From contig JAAOOA010000002.1 of NCBI GenBank assembly GCA_012861695.1, positions 24,799,398 through 24,863,397 of the forward strand: DNA of 64,000 bases, read 5' to 3'. The stretch's first letter is position 1, and each line of letters starts with the position of its first letter. This DNA is from Trematomus loennbergii. Lineage: Eukaryota; Chordata; Actinopteri; Perciformes; Nototheniidae. Both the position numbers and the translations under genes were made by a program. Shown here in pieces: positions 29,201-39,451 of the stretch. A model generated the notes under the pieces. It made no database searches and had not been told where the DNA came from. It worked only from the letters and a program-made list of their open reading frames with translations.

Positions 29201-31210
29201 ATCTGTGCGTTGTGTTCTCGCTAAGGTGTGTGTGAGTTGTGTTAGTGTAACCAATCAGATTGCAAAGAGGGATGGAAACATATAGGGGCAGAAATATACA
29301 GACCAAGAAAGAAGAATAAAAAATACTCAGGTAAATCATGTTGTCAGCAACATCAAATTAAAAACATTGTTTGGCACATGAGGGAAAAACAATGTTATCC
29401 GCGGGCTGAGCATAAAATAACTGCTCATTGTGATAAATCCCAAAGCCGACACTTCTAATTATCTGTCCAGTGTCTTCATCAGCGTAAAAAACATAAGGTT
29501 GACTGGGAGGTTGATTTTGATGAGGTATCCCTGTTGTCATAATCTTTGATGAGGAATAGAGAACTGCTGTCTCTGGTGAATCCTGCAGACAAAAATACTG
29601 AGGATTGATTCCAAGAAGAAAACAGAGGCTTCTTTTATTTATTATTTATATCTATTTAATTACATCTAAAAATGGAAATCCTTAATTAGAATGTGGGGGC
29701 TCGTGTGGAGGAAACTGAGACAATAGATGGGAAGATTGGAACAGAGTGGAGGCTTTAAATGTAATTTTAAAGATGGATTGATACAATTTTTGCTTTAAGT
29801 TATTATTATGAAGTAAATGTTGATTGCACAATATAATGGCTGTAAGATATTGACATCTGCGCTTAAATTGCTTCCCTATTAGCCTCGATTTACAATGCAA
29901 TTCTGTCTGCCTCTGGGATACAATCTCACTTTCACAATAAATAACTACCCTGCATCACTGCCTATCAGAGTCTTCTAACAGACAGATCAACAAAATAGTT
30001 TACAGTAGATTTTTCGAGACAGTTTGAGCACTCTACCTGGCACAAGAGCCACAGCTTTTACTTGGGTTTCATCAATATGGGAATTTGGTTTCGAAATAAA
30101 CCAGTAAAAACTAATATGAACAATTATCACGTCAATCCATACATGCATTCAATTTGTACGTTAGGAGAAAGTCAGTATTTGCATGGTTTTACTCATAGCC
30201 AATCACCACAGGTGTACTACTGACTGGTGATTGGCAAACGATAAAGCTACAATCTATACAGTTTGTAGTGTAGTGATGTTAAGCACAATATGCATAAATA
30301 CATTTGGAAATACATTTAAAACTTTTAAAAATTACTTATTTTAATCAATAATCAGATCAAACATCTCCCCTACCAAATGATTAACTGATATTTCCCGAAG
30401 GACACAGGAACGTTTGAGTTACCGCACAGACCCAACACATGTACCTGTTGATTTCTCTCTAATTATGGTTGAGATTGTTGTTAAACATAAATAATTAAAA
30501 AGACACACTTCTTTTATAAATGTAGAATTCCAGGATTTTAGTTTAGATTTTGACATGACAGTGATAATACAAACCCTGCTAAAAAATATTGTACATTCTA
30601 CTGGTGTCCTGGGATTTTTATTCAGTTTTCTTTTTCAAATGTATTTTACAGTCGGCCAGTAAACCTCAGAGGAAAGATACAGAAAAAATACAATCATCAG
30701 GAGTATATTACAGGAGAATAAAAGAGTTGGTGAGCTATGTTTGGGCTTAGCCCCAGCGTCGACAGTCTCCTGATGATATTCTTTTCTAAGCAGGTAAAAT
30801 TGCCATGGAAACTGCACTGATTATAATGGTCTTGAAATACATAAAAAGCATTTCTTATTCACACCAGTCAACATTGTAAAAATGGCCTCGCCCACCACTT
30901 TAAGATTCTTATGTTGCATAAGTAGTAAAAAGTGGGTTATGTTTTGTTTTCCTCTGATGAGGTATACGTTCTGTAGTTTCTATGAAAAGTATTCCACTGT
31001 GTTTTGTCACATAAGAACAGAAGAATATTAAAGTTCCTTCCAGGAATCCTCCGAGGCTTGCCAACAGAAATGGTTCATCTTTGCTACTTCTTTTGTGTTT
31101 TTCACCATATTGATCATCAAAGATTGTTCCAGATGTATAATCATAGTGAGCTCCCGAGCATTATATGTTTATATAAGTACTGTAATTGTTTTGTACAAGT
31201 AGCTTATTCC
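26217..31210. other. Non-coding DNA with long purine-rich tract
   Basis: No gene recognised. The plus strand is strongly purine-rich at about 26770-27320, which opens long minus-strand frames (26740-27518) that are compositional rather than coding. 27930-28200 is a weak candidate for a conserved non-coding element (several TAAT/ATTA motifs). A small hairpin lies at 30198-30235. Confidence 0.5.
30198..30235. repeat. Short perfect inverted repeat
   Basis: Arms GCCAATCACCA (30198-30208) and TGGTGATTGGC (30225-30235) are separated by 16 nt. There is no flanking U tract or gene context that would suggest a regulatory RNA. It may be chance or a remnant of a small element. Confidence 0.6.
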
Positions 31211-32512
31211 AATGAAACAAAAGTATTTGCCACCAAAGGACTTGATTAACTTATGTCAGCACTTATTTTAATTCAGTATCCCAACATCATGCTACCCTAT
31301 TCCCCAAACCTCAAACCTTGGTTGGTCTAACCACAGTGCGCTTGCACAGTTCATCGCCACAGGGTTGCCCAGTGTGTAAGTCAGCATGTCATTCTGTGGT
31401 TGTTCTGTCAACATGTGTTGTACTACTGGGGAGGTGGGAGACAGAACTAGGGCAACAAGTTGCCTTTCACAACTGCATAAGTATTTCAAGTGACACCAAT
31501 CCTACAAATAAATCACCTCCTTCTCTTGGTTACATAAACGAAAGAGTGTTTACAGTGTTATAATTGTTGTCAACTCATTGAAAAGGTAATTATTCAACAT
31601 TTACATTTGTTTGTGCCAGAAAGAAACCTTTCAAGCTGATTTAAAGCGCCTTTTTGATTCTACAGTGCATTTGGTCCGGGACGACGGAATTGTAAATGTG
31701 GAAATGCTGCTTTGCCAAGTGTTTTTCAACATTTGCATTATATTTCATGTCTGTACATGGCTGGTGTTTGTTAAATGCCAGTGTATAGCTTGTGGAGAAT
31801 GAAATAGCACCTTTGTCTATGTTTTTCCATATGGTATGTTTAAGATTTCATGGGCATGAAAGCATTCAGCAATGTTTCTCAGTCTGGAAAAAAACAACAC
31901 CAATCATGACTGAAGAATTCAATAGCTTGCACCTAGAGAATTGAGTGTGTTTCAGGGCTCTTTTGTCTGTTTTCAAAACAAAACCTCATCACAGCATTCA
32001 GAAAAGTTTAGCCAAAACGTGTTTGGCACAGTCTTCAAAAGAATACAACACACTCATCTTTGATTCGCTTGTGAACCTTCATATCAGTGCATTACTGAAT
32101 ACTTAATTTTCCATTTCAATCATTTCATGTCTAAATGCAGTCTTGAAGGTGTAGGGAAAGAATATCTTAATACCTTTTAAAATGTTTAATATCATTTTAA
32201 GAACTGGATGGATATTGCACCAAGATTAACACCACTATGCTATATGTGCTAAATTGTACCATGCAGTTCTCGGCTTTCTACCTATTAGCTATTCCAAACA
32301 TAAAACCTATTGTCAAAAGGTTTTTGCCATCACGGTTCTGTGTTCAGAAATAACTCCATAATTGCAGTAAAGTCAATGTTATCTTGTGAATTATTCTTCA
32401 AATGTTATGCAATTGTTATTAACATTCGCTGTGATCTTTATCTCTTTGCTTTGTATTTGATTTTTTTTACATTTTCTAATGCTTTTCAGTTAAGTTGAAC
32501 AAAAAACCTATC

Positions 32513-33250
32513 CAAGGTTCAAGGTTCTTTATTGTCAAAATAACATAGCTACAGAGTAATTATGTCGCTGAAAATCTTAGGTCACAGGCTTCTCCAACAA
32601 TGCAACATAATAATACAGATAGTAAAGTAATACAAAAAGAAAAATAGTTCTAAAATAAGTGAGAGAGAAAAAAAAGTGAAATAGTGCAGTACGAGTCTAT
32701 ATACAAGTTATTGGAATGATATATATTAGATAGTAGATATATATTACTAAGTAGCAGATGAATGTTATGAAATTGTTTCAGCAGTTCAATTGTTTAACAG
32801 TCTCACTGCCCGCGGGAAGAAACTGTCTCCGAATCTTTTTGTTTTTGCCAGGATGCTGCAGTAATGTCTGCCAGACGGCAACAGAAAGAACAGTTTGTGG
32901 CTGGGGTGATGGGGGTCTTTGATAATCCGTAGGGATTTCTTCCTGAGCCGCTGGGAGTAAAGGTCCTCCATGGATGGCAGCTCCGTCCTGGTGATGTGCT
33001 GTGCAGTTTTCACCACCCTCTGTAAAGCCTTACGATCGAGGTCGGTGCAGCTGCCGTACCAGGCCATGATGCAGCCAGTCAGGATACTCTCTATGGTGCA
33101 CCTGTAGAAGTTGCAGAGCCTGCGGAGGAAGAAGAGCCACTGTCGAGCTTTCTTGGTGATGGTGGTGGTGTGAAGAGTCCATGTCAGGTCCTCAGTGATG
33201 TGGACCCAGAGGAACCTGAAGCTGCTGACTCTCTCCACCATTTACAAACG
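32513..33250 (-). mobile_element. LINE 3' fragment (L2/Rex1-like), in copy A
   Basis: Minus-strand 3' end with a 7-bp tail repeat (GGTTCAA on the plus strand at 32513-32526). The 151-codon frame at 32786-33241 matches a LINE C-terminus, with WYGSC, RKALQRVVK, SMEDLYSQR and LLPSGR. An in-frame 30-bp deletion removes ten residues that copy A' retains. There is a stop directly upstream of the frame, and the rest of the RT and endonuclease are missing. Near-identical fragments occur at 37446-38207 and 57193-57742, so the family was active fairly recently. Confidence 0.88.
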
Positions 33251-33734
33251 TTGGCATTAGACAGGGTACAAGAATTGGAAAAAATTATGGGAAGGACACA
33301 ATCATTGATGATCAATAAAAACAACCAACCAAAACATGACGACAGCAAAAACTGTACAAGGGGAACAGATGATGCTACGACAGTGCCAGCATCCAGAATG
33401 ACAACACAGCACACGTTTAAAACATCAGATGTGGTTAGTGTGATGTGCGCTTTATGTGTCGCACTCTCATTGAATGCCAGGTAGAGGAATAATGATGTGA
33501 CTTCTCCAGCAGCTTATGCAGAAACCGAAAGTCACTGCACCCATATCCCGGAAGGAGCTCTGCAATGTTTTACACCCGTAGACTAATAATAACAACAACA
33601 ACCCATGTTTAAGGCACTTGGGTATATACAGAGTCATATAAGTTAAATATGCTACTGGATCTTGCAGGAAATGCAGTAATTTGAAAAAAAGGTATAAAAG
33701 GGGTTTCCTGTATGGTTGCAAACTCCTACCTGAA

Positions 33735-34345
33735 TGTTGTGTCTCGTCAAATGTGTTAGTTATGTTTATGTATTATGTCTGTCATTTTCATGTTTTTTCA
33801 CCTCTGGTCATGTCTGTTTATTTAGGTTCTTCATCTCTAGTCAGTCTCTGTGTTTATTGTCATGTCTTGTTTTCCATTTCCTGTTTTATTTTGTACTTAC
33901 CTCTTGTCTTTCATTTCAGGCCCAGTTTCTTCCTCCCCTTGTGTGTTTTTCCCGCCATCATCAGTGTCTGCCCCGCCCCTGATTGTTTCCACCTGTTCCC
34001 ACTCACCTCATGTTTAAATAGTCCTGTCTCTTCCCTGTCCTGTATCAGTTCGTCTTGTTTGTTTCTCCGAATGGTCGTGCCAAGCCTCAGCTCAGAAAGG
34101 ATCGCTTTCGCTCATGTCAGGTTTTGTTTCTTTTGTTAATTTTGTAGGTTTAAGTTTTTCTTAAGTTCTCTTTTTGTTATGCCTAGTTTTTTCCTCCTTG
34201 TGAGCGTCCTTTTTGTTATTTCCAGTACCTACTCTGTTAAGAGGGATTACCTGATCTGTGATATTAAAATTACATTATTTTACATTCAAGACTTTGTCTC
34301 TGGGTCGTTCATTTGGGTTCATCAGTTTGTGTCGAGAACCTGACA
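33735..34345 (+). mobile_element. Solo LTR (Sushi-like Ty3/Gypsy), in copy A
   Basis: A 611-bp segment starts TGTTGTGTC and ends GAACCTGACA, the TG...CA ends of an LTR. It is flanked by a perfect 5-bp direct repeat CTGAA (33730-33734 and 34346-34350), the target duplication left by integration. Its 3' part matches the LTR piece at 34471-34936, which leads directly into gag, so the family is known. A solo LTR arises when the two LTRs of a full element recombine and remove the interior. The strand is set by gag in the neighbouring copy. Confidence 0.88.
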
Positions 34346-34470
34346 CTGAATGGCTGCCACACTGGTTATATCAATCTGAGTTCATTTCCATAGCCCTGCC
34401 ACCTGCGCCCTAGTTTGGTTTTTTAGTGCTGCAGTAAAGCTGATTTATATCAAGCAAGCCTGGTGTCAAT

Positions 34471-34936
34471 GTCTTGTTTTCCATTTCCTGTTTTATTTTG
34501 TACTTACCTCTTGTCTTTCATTTCAGGCCCAGTTTCTTCCTCCCCTTGTGTTTTTCCCGCCATCATCAGTGTCTGCCCCGCCCCTGATTGTTTCCACCTG
34601 TTCCCACTCACCTCATGTTTAAATAGTCCTGTCTCTTCCCTGTCCTGTATCAGTTCGTCTTGTTTGTTTCTCCGAATGGTCGTGCCAAGCCTCAGCTCAG
34701 AAAGGATCGCTTTCGCTCATGTCAGGTTTTGTTTCTTTTGCTTAAGTTTTTCTTAAGTTCTCTTTTTGTTATGCCTAGTTTTTTCCTCCTTGTGAGCGCC
34801 TTTTTGTTATTTCCAGTACCTACTCTGTTAAGAGGGATTACCTGATCTGTGAAATTAAAATTACATTTTTTTACATTCAAGACTTTGTCTCTGGGTCGTG
34901 CATTCGGGTTCATCAGTTTGTGTCGAGAACCTGACA
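34471..34936 (+). mobile_element. 3' part of an LTR leading into gag
   Basis: Corresponds to the solo LTR from its position 130 to its end (GAACCTGACA at 34936). The first 129 bp are missing. It joins the end of copy A with a shared ATG of 3 bp (34469-34471). It differs from the solo LTRs by several substitutions and by small indels, for example a shorter segment near 34740. It may therefore come from a different element copy than the one that left the solo LTRs. Confidence 0.85.
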
Positions 34937-34953
34937 GAACGAACTGACAAAAG

Positions 34954-36142
34954 ATTGACCCAGCCGAGCCCAAAGCGCTCCAGACTGCATTGTTTGCCCA
35001 AGGCAAGTTTAATTCAACAGCATCAAGAGCAGCTAACAGCTATTGGGCACTGAGTAAGAGGTTTGTCGGACCGCCAGGAGGGTTTTCAGACCGCCATAAC
35101 CGCACAGGTCAATCAGCTGGCGACACAGCTTCAACAGATCCTCACCTGTCTAGAGACTCCAGATGTGCCGACGGCGCCACCTCCCGTCGATCCTGCAGCT
35201 GGCCAGGCCGAGGTTCACTCAGCATTTGTTCCATTTCTGTTGGCATCACCAGAGAGGTTGTACGGGGAGTCTGGAAACTGCAGAATGTTCCTGGTCCAGT
35301 GTGATCTACGTTATAAACACAATCCAGCGGCGTTTGTTTCCGAGGAAGCCAAGATCGCCTTCTTGGTCTCCCACCTCACCGGCAGAGCCGCTGAATGGGC
35401 TCGAGACTCTCCCATATGCAAGTCGTATTCCGCTTTTTACGACGCAATGAGCCGGGTGTTAGATCAGACCTCAACCTCCAGGGAGGCCACCCGGACTCTT
35501 ATGCAGATAAAGCAGCACTCCTACCCTGTCATAGATTACGCCATAACATTTCGGACCGCAGCCTCGGACAGTGGCTGGAACACTCCTGCATTGATAGATG
35601 CGTTTTGAATGGACCGTCAGATCCCATAAAGGATTGCCTGGCTCCGTTGGAATTGCCTCAAGACCTGGAAACATTCATTTCCATGGCTACTCGAGTGGAT
35701 AATCGCCTCAGAGAGAGGGAGAGAGAGGACGTCGAGCCACACCTAGACCTCCAAGCCACCAGGGGCGTTTTCCTGGAAATTCTTCCTCATGGAATCCGCC
35801 GGTTTCTGCAACTCCAGGAACAGCGCCTCCACAAGCACGGGAGGAACCCATGCAGCTGGGAAGGACCAGGATTTCCCCAGAGGAAAGACAGCGCCGACTA
35901 CAGGAGGGAAGCTGTTTTTACTGTGGACGTCCGGGTCACCAGCATGCCGCATGTCCGGGAAAAGGACAAGCTCACCGGCTATGAGGAGGGCGCTGGTGAG
36001 CAAATTCCCCTCGAAATACCCTCGACGCACACCTACTCAGGTAACACTTGTTAATGACCAGGAACACACACTAGGGGCACTGATTGACTCTGGGGCCGAC
36101 GAGAGTCTTATAGATTGGGAGCTAGCCAAACTACTTAACCTT
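34954..36142 (+). pseudogene. Sushi-like Ty3/Gypsy gag and protease start, broken
   Basis: Retroelement capsid region and start of the aspartic protease. The leader after the LTR is short. The expected start position reads ATT (34954-34956). The N-terminal part is in frame 1. From about 35000 the similarity moves to frame 2, with a TGA near 35047. The main capsid part (35063-35608) contains SGNCRMFLVQ and LTGRAAEWA, typical of Sushi gag. At about 35605 similarity moves to frame 1, then to frame 3 for the zinc knuckle C-X2-C-X4-H-X4-C (35913-35954), then to frame 2 for the protease motif DSGAD (36086-36100). Nothing of RT, RNase H or integrase follows. The reading runs into copy A' and stops. 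With at least three frameshifts and a nonsense codon this copy cannot make a working protein. Confidence 0.88.
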
Positions 36143-37445
36143 AATGAAACAAAATTATTTGCCACCAAAGGACTTGATTAACTTATGTCAGCACTTATTT
36201 TAATTCAGTATCCCAACATCATGCTACCCTATTCCCCAAACCTCAAACCTCGGTTGGTCTAACCACAGTGCGCTTGCACAGTTCATCGCCACAGGGTTGC
36301 CCAGTGTGTAAGTCAGCATGTCATTCTGTGGTTGTTCTGTCAACATGTGTTGTACTACTGGAGAGGTGGGAGACAGAACTAGGGCAACAAGTTGCCTTTC
36401 ACAACTGCATAAGTGTTTCAAGTGACACCAATCCTACAAATAAATCACCTCCTTCTCTTGGTTACATAAAAGAAAGAGTGTTTACAGTGTTATAATTGTT
36501 GTCAACTCATTGAAAAGGTAATTATTCAACATTTATATTTGTTTGTGCCAGAAAGAAACCTTTCAAGCTGATTCAAAGCGCCTTTTTGATTCTACAGTGC
36601 ATTTGGTCCGGGACGACGGAATTGTAAATGTGGAAATGCTGCTTTGCCAAGTGTTTTTCAACATTTGCATTATATTTCATGTCTGTACATGGCTGGTGTT
36701 TGTTAAATGCCAGTGTATAGCTTGTGGAGAATGAAATAGCACCTTTGTCTATGTTTTTCCATATGGTATGTTTAAGATTTCATGGACATGAAAGCATTCA
36801 GCAATGTTTCTCAGTCTGGAAAAGAACAACACCAATCATGACTGAAGAATTCAATAGCTTGCACCTAGAGAATTGAGTGTGTTTCAGGGCTCTTTTGTCT
36901 GTTTTCAAAACAAAACCTCATCACAGCATTCAGAAAAGTTTAGCCAAAACGTGTTTGGCACAATCTTCAAAAGAATACAACACACTCATCTTTGATTCGC
37001 TTGTGAACCTTCATATCAGTGTATTACTGAATACTTAATTTTCCATTTCAATCATTTCATGTCTAAATGCAGTCTTGAAGGTGTAGAGAAAGAATATCTT
37101 AATACCTTTTTAAAATGTTTAATATCATTTTAAGAACTGGATGGATATTGCACCAAGATTAACACCACTATGCTATATGTGCTAAATTGTACCATGCAGT
37201 TCTCGGCTTTCTACCTATTAGCTATTCCAAACATAAAACCTATTGTCAAAAGGTTTTTGCCATCACGGTTCTGTGTTCAGAAATAACTCCATAATTGCAG
37301 TAAAGTCAATGTTATCTTGTGAATTATTCTTCAAATGTTATGCATTTGTTATTAACATTCGCTGTGATCTTTATCTCTTTGCTTTGTATTTGATTTTTTT
37401 TACATTTTCTAATGCTTTTCAGTTACGTTGAACAAAAAACCTATC

Positions 37446-38207
37446 CAAGGTTCAAGGTTCTTTATTGTCAAAATAACATAGCTACAGAGTAATTATGTCG
37501 CTGAAAATCTTAGGTCACAGGCTTCTCCAACAATGCAACATAATAATACAGATAGTAAAGTAATACAAAAAGAAAAATAGTTCTAAAATAAGTGAGAGAG
37601 AAAAAAAGTGGAATAGTGCAGTACGAGTCTATATACAAGTTATTGGAATGATATATATTATATAGATATATTACTAAGTAGCAGATGAATGTTATGAAAT
37701 TGTTTCAGCAGTTCAATTGTTTAACAGTCTCACTGTTAAACTGAAGAAACTGTCTCAGAATCTTTTTGTTTTTGCCAGGATGCTGCAGTAACGTCTGCCA
37801 GACGGCAACAGAAAGAACAGTTTGTGGCTGGGGTGATGGGGGTCTTTGATAATCCATAGGGATTTCTTCCTGAGCCGCTGGGAGTAAAGGTCCTCCATGG
37901 ATGGCAGCTCCGTTCTGGTGATGTGCTGTGCAGTTTTCACCACCCTCTGTAAAGCCTTACGATTGAGGTCGGTGCAGCTGCCGTACCAGGCCGTGATGCA
38001 GCCAGTCAGGTTACTCTCTATGGTGCACCTGTAGAAGTTGCAGAGTATCCTGGAGTCCATGTTGAACCTCCTCAGCCTGCGGAGGAAGAAGAGCCACTGT
38101 CGAGCTTTCTTGGTGATGGTGGTAGTGTGAAGAGTCCATGTCAGGTCCTCAGTGATGTGGACCCAGAGGAACCTGAAGCTGCTGACTCTCTCCACCATTT
38201 ACAAACG
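37446..38207 (-). mobile_element. LINE 3' fragment (L2/Rex1-like), in copy A'
   Basis: Counterpart of 32513-33250. The frame at 37755-38198 (147 codons) keeps the RRFNMDSRIL segment missing in copy A. It ends early at a TGA where copy A and the 57-kb copy have glycine in KRFGDSF. Next to it, CCCGCGGG of copy A reads GTTAAACT here, possibly a small local copying event, since GTTTAACAGT-like sequence lies next to it. Confidence 0.88.
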
Positions 38208-38715
38208 TTGGCATTAGACAGGGTACAAAAGGACATCCTTCTTAAAAAAACGTTCAAGAATTGGAAAAAATTATGGGAAGGACACAATCATTGATGATCA
38301 ATAAAAACAACCAACCAAAACATGACGACAGCAAAAACTGTACAAGGGGAACAGATGATGCTACGACAGTGCCAGCATCCAGAATGACAACACAGCACAC
38401 GTTTAAAACATCAGATGTGGTTAGTGTGAGGTGCGCTTTATGTGTCGCACTCATTGAATGCCAGGTAGAGGAATAATGATGTGACTTCTCCAGCAGCTTA
38501 TGCAGAAACCGAAAGTCACTGCACCCATATCCCGGAAGGAGCTCTGCAATGTTTTACACCCGTAGACTAATAACAACAACAACCCATGTTTAAGGCACTT
38601 GGGTATATACAGAGTCATATAAGTTAAATATGCTACTGGATCTTGCAGGAAATGCAGTAATTTGAAAAAAAGGTATAAAAGGGGTTTCCTGTATGGTTGC
38701 AAACTCCTACCTGAA

Positions 38716-39325
38716 TGTTGTGTCTCGTCAAATGTGTTAGTTATGTTTATGTATTATGTCTGTCATTTCATGTTTTTTCACCTCTGGTCATGTCTGTTTA
38801 TTTAGGTTCTTCATCTCTAGTCAGTCTCTGTGTTTATTGTCATGTCTTGTTTTCCATTTCCTGTTTTATTTTGTACTTACCTCTTGTCTTTCATTTCAGG
38901 CCCAGTTTCTTCCTCCCCTTGTGTGTTTTTCCCGCCATCATCAGTGTCTGCCCCGCCCCTGATTGTTTCCACCTGTTCCCACTCACCTCATGTTTAAATG
39001 GTCCTGTCTCTCCCCTGTCCTGTGTCATTTTGTCTTGTTTGTTTCTCCGAATGGTCGTGCCAAGCCTCAGCTCAGAAAGGATCGCTTTCGCTCATGTCAG
39101 GTTTCGTTTCTTTTGTTAATTTTGTAGGCTTAAGTTTTTCTTAAGTTCTCTTTTTGTTATGCCTAGTTTTTTCCTCCTTGTGAGCGTCCTTTTTGTTATT
39201 TCCAGTACCTACTCTGTTAAGAGGGATTACCTGATCTGTGATATTAAAATTACATTATTTTACATTCAAGACTTTGTCTCTGGGTCGTTCATTTGGGTTC
39301 ATCAGTTTGTGTCGAGAACCTGACA
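38716..39325 (+). mobile_element. Solo LTR (Sushi-like Ty3/Gypsy), in copy A'
   Basis: A 610-bp counterpart of 33735-34345, with the same TG...CA ends and the same CTGAA target duplication (38711-38715 and 39326-39330). It carries a small cluster of differences from the other two LTR copies at about 39000-39030, where copy A and the middle LTR piece agree with each other. Confidence 0.88.
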
Positions 39326-39451
39326 CTGAATGGCTGCCACACTGGTTATATCAATCTGAGTTCATTTCCATAGCCCTGCCACCTGCGCCCTAGTTTGGTT
39401 TTTTAGTGCTGCAGTAAAGCTGATTTATATCAAGCAAGCCTGGTGTCAATG

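Larger units (their letters stand above)
31211..34471 (+). repeat. Large direct duplication, copy A
   Basis: This 3.26-kb stretch recurs at 36143-39451 in the same orientation with high identity by eye. It contains about 1.3 kb of unrecognised sequence, a LINE 3' fragment (32513-33250), more unrecognised sequence and a solo LTR (33735-34345). Compared with the other copy it lacks 30 bp inside the LINE fragment (in frame, near 33118) and about 24 bp near 33270. Homology starts at AATGAAACAAAA on the left. It ends on the right at ...GTCAATG, where the sequence switches into the middle of an LTR. Confidence 0.92.
36143..39451 (+). repeat. Large direct duplication, copy A'
   Basis: Second copy of 31211-34471, 3.31 kb long, starting at AATGAAACAAAA directly after the broken protease. 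It keeps 30 bp of LINE sequence and about 24 bp near 38230 that copy A lacks, so it is the more complete copy in those places. It carries its own changes, including a nonsense change in the LINE frame and an 8-bp difference near 37735. Beyond 39451 the sequence is single-copy. The shared solo LTR with identical target duplication shows that both copies descend from one locus after the LTR had inserted. Confidence 0.92.

Noticed and set aside
33688..33700. TATA-like sequence (GGTATAAAAGG) upstream of the solo LTR as a promoter
   Set aside because: It lies outside the LTR in unrecognised sequence, and no transcription unit can be supported downstream.
33681..34139. Plus-strand frame of 152 codons rich in Ser, Cys and Leu, repeated at 34463-34756 and 38715-39119
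   Set aside because: It lies inside the LTR and is open only because the LTR strand is pyrimidine-rich. Recurrence is due to the repeat, not conservation of a protein.
35789..36181. Apparent fusion protein joining a protease motif to a new C-terminus
   Set aside because: The last codons belong to the start of copy A', so the frame simply runs across a rearrangement junction.
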